This document shows, piece after piece, positions 43,107 to 43,643 of a stretch of 43,643 nt of DNA. The notes under the pieces were generated by a model. It was not told the DNA's origin, ran no database searches, and saw only the letters and a program-made list of their open reading frames with translations. Source of the stretch: Batrachochytrium dendrobatidis JAM81 (taxonomy: Eukaryota > Chytridiomycota > Chytridiomycetes > Rhizophydiales); the NCBI RefSeq assembly GCF_000203795.2, contig NW_006281103.1, forward strand, positions 1,446,670-1,490,312. Reading direction: 5' to 3'. The position numbers were made by a program, and so were the translations under genes. Position 1 is the stretch's first letter; each line of letters begins with the position of its first letter.

Positions 43107-43643
43107 TGTTAAAGATTTTGATTATCGCGCAAGAAGTATAGAGATAAAAATAGAGAAAGAGACTGAGTCTTTCAATTAGTAAAGTATAAGGTAATAATAT
43201 ATAATCTGCCGCTGTAGAAAAGATCGGTCAGAAGAGATCTTGAATGATAATCAGGAAGTAGTCACGCAAATTAAAGTCAACAGAATAACGAGTTGAACTT
43301 AATAGATAATAACGAAGTTATGTCAGATGATATTTAGATGATTGATTCAGAGGATATTCAGAGGATATTCAGAGGATGTTTATTTAATAAGAAAGTGTCT
43401 TAGTTCTTATAGTAAAAGATTGTTTGAGGCTTGTGGCTCAAACAGGTAGTATTTGATAATAGGCTATAGTACCCGGAGATAACTTGGCCAATAGGATTGA
43501 TTACAGCTGTTAGCTGTGTCGTTATAATGGGATATAGTTACATATGATTGGTAACTATGAATACAATGTTAAAGTAAGTAGGGTCGTTATAGAAACATAA
43601 GGGTCAATAATGATGGTGACGTTATGAATTAGGGGATATACAA
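43107..43643 (-). repeat. 5' LTR of the copia element (truncated by window)
   Basis: First 537 bp (in plus coordinates) of the second LTR, aligning without gaps to 39646-40182 and apparently identical. The remaining ~139 bp and the target duplication are outside the window. Confidence 0.95.

Larger units (their letters stand above)
39646..43643 (-). mobile_element. Ty1/copia LTR retrotransposon, internally deleted, cut by window end
   Basis: Two direct LTRs flank a 2785-bp interior on the minus strand. The order nucleic-acid-binding knuckle, protease, RNase H, together with the RNase H motifs, marks the copia superfamily. The interior lacks most of the capsid, all recognisable integrase and the reverse transcriptase core, so the copy cannot be autonomous. 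The LTRs look identical over the 537 bp that can be compared, meaning a recent insertion. Left flank is AACAT; the matching target duplication would lie beyond the window. Confidence 0.93.

Noticed and set aside
1..43643. tRNA or rRNA genes
   Set aside because: I looked for B-box-like GGTTCGA words and cloverleaf arms and found none that held up.

Overview
The window reads as nuclear DNA of a zoosporic (chytrid) fungus, most likely Batrachochytrium or a close relative. The evidence is: short GT-AG introns in most genes; a flagellar microtubule-type gene that non-flagellated fungi would not need; a secreted M36 fungalysin; two secreted proteins with the short signal peptides, low-complexity stalks and charged or coiled-coil regions typical of Batrachochytrium; and a TTAGGG-type interstitial telomere-like tract. 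The species cannot be fixed from sequence alone. Exon structures below were worked out by hand from splice signals, reading phase and family motifs.

Layout. 0.2-9.3 kb: a CIMIP1/LLC1-like flagellar gene (+), an Icp55/XPNPEP3-type mitochondrial aminopeptidase (-), a dispersed ~240-bp repeat, a small unknown two-exon gene (+), and a large PAS-kinase-like Ser/Thr kinase (+). 9.7-15.5 kb: a seven-exon GHKL-ATPase/DUF3684 protein (-), preceded by an inverted copy of the same repeat. 15.9-17.7 kb: gene-free DNA with (GGGTTA)3. 17.7-20.6 kb: a secreted repeat and polyQ protein (+). 20.8-25.2 kb: an unknown Ser-rich protein (-) and a seven-exon NELF-C/D (TH1) homologue (-). 26.3-32.6 kb: a Sel1-repeat protein (+) convergent with a VNX1-type cation/proton exchanger (-). 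33.0-35.1 kb: the M36 metalloprotease (-). 35.1-39.6 kb: gene-poor CA/TG-rich DNA around a small secreted coiled-coil gene (-). 39.6-43.6 kb: a Ty1/copia LTR element (-) whose right LTR runs off the window.

Functionally this is a mix of housekeeping genes (transcription pausing, mitochondrial protein processing, vacuolar ion exchange, signalling) and lineage-specific secreted genes embedded in repeat-rich DNA. There are no operons. The most notable points are the NELF subunit in a fungus, the dispersed repeat lying just upstream of genes, the internally deleted copia element whose single ORF runs from the primer-binding site into the 3' LTR, and a zinc-site-like motif assembled across a splice junction at the C-terminus of the GHKL protein.
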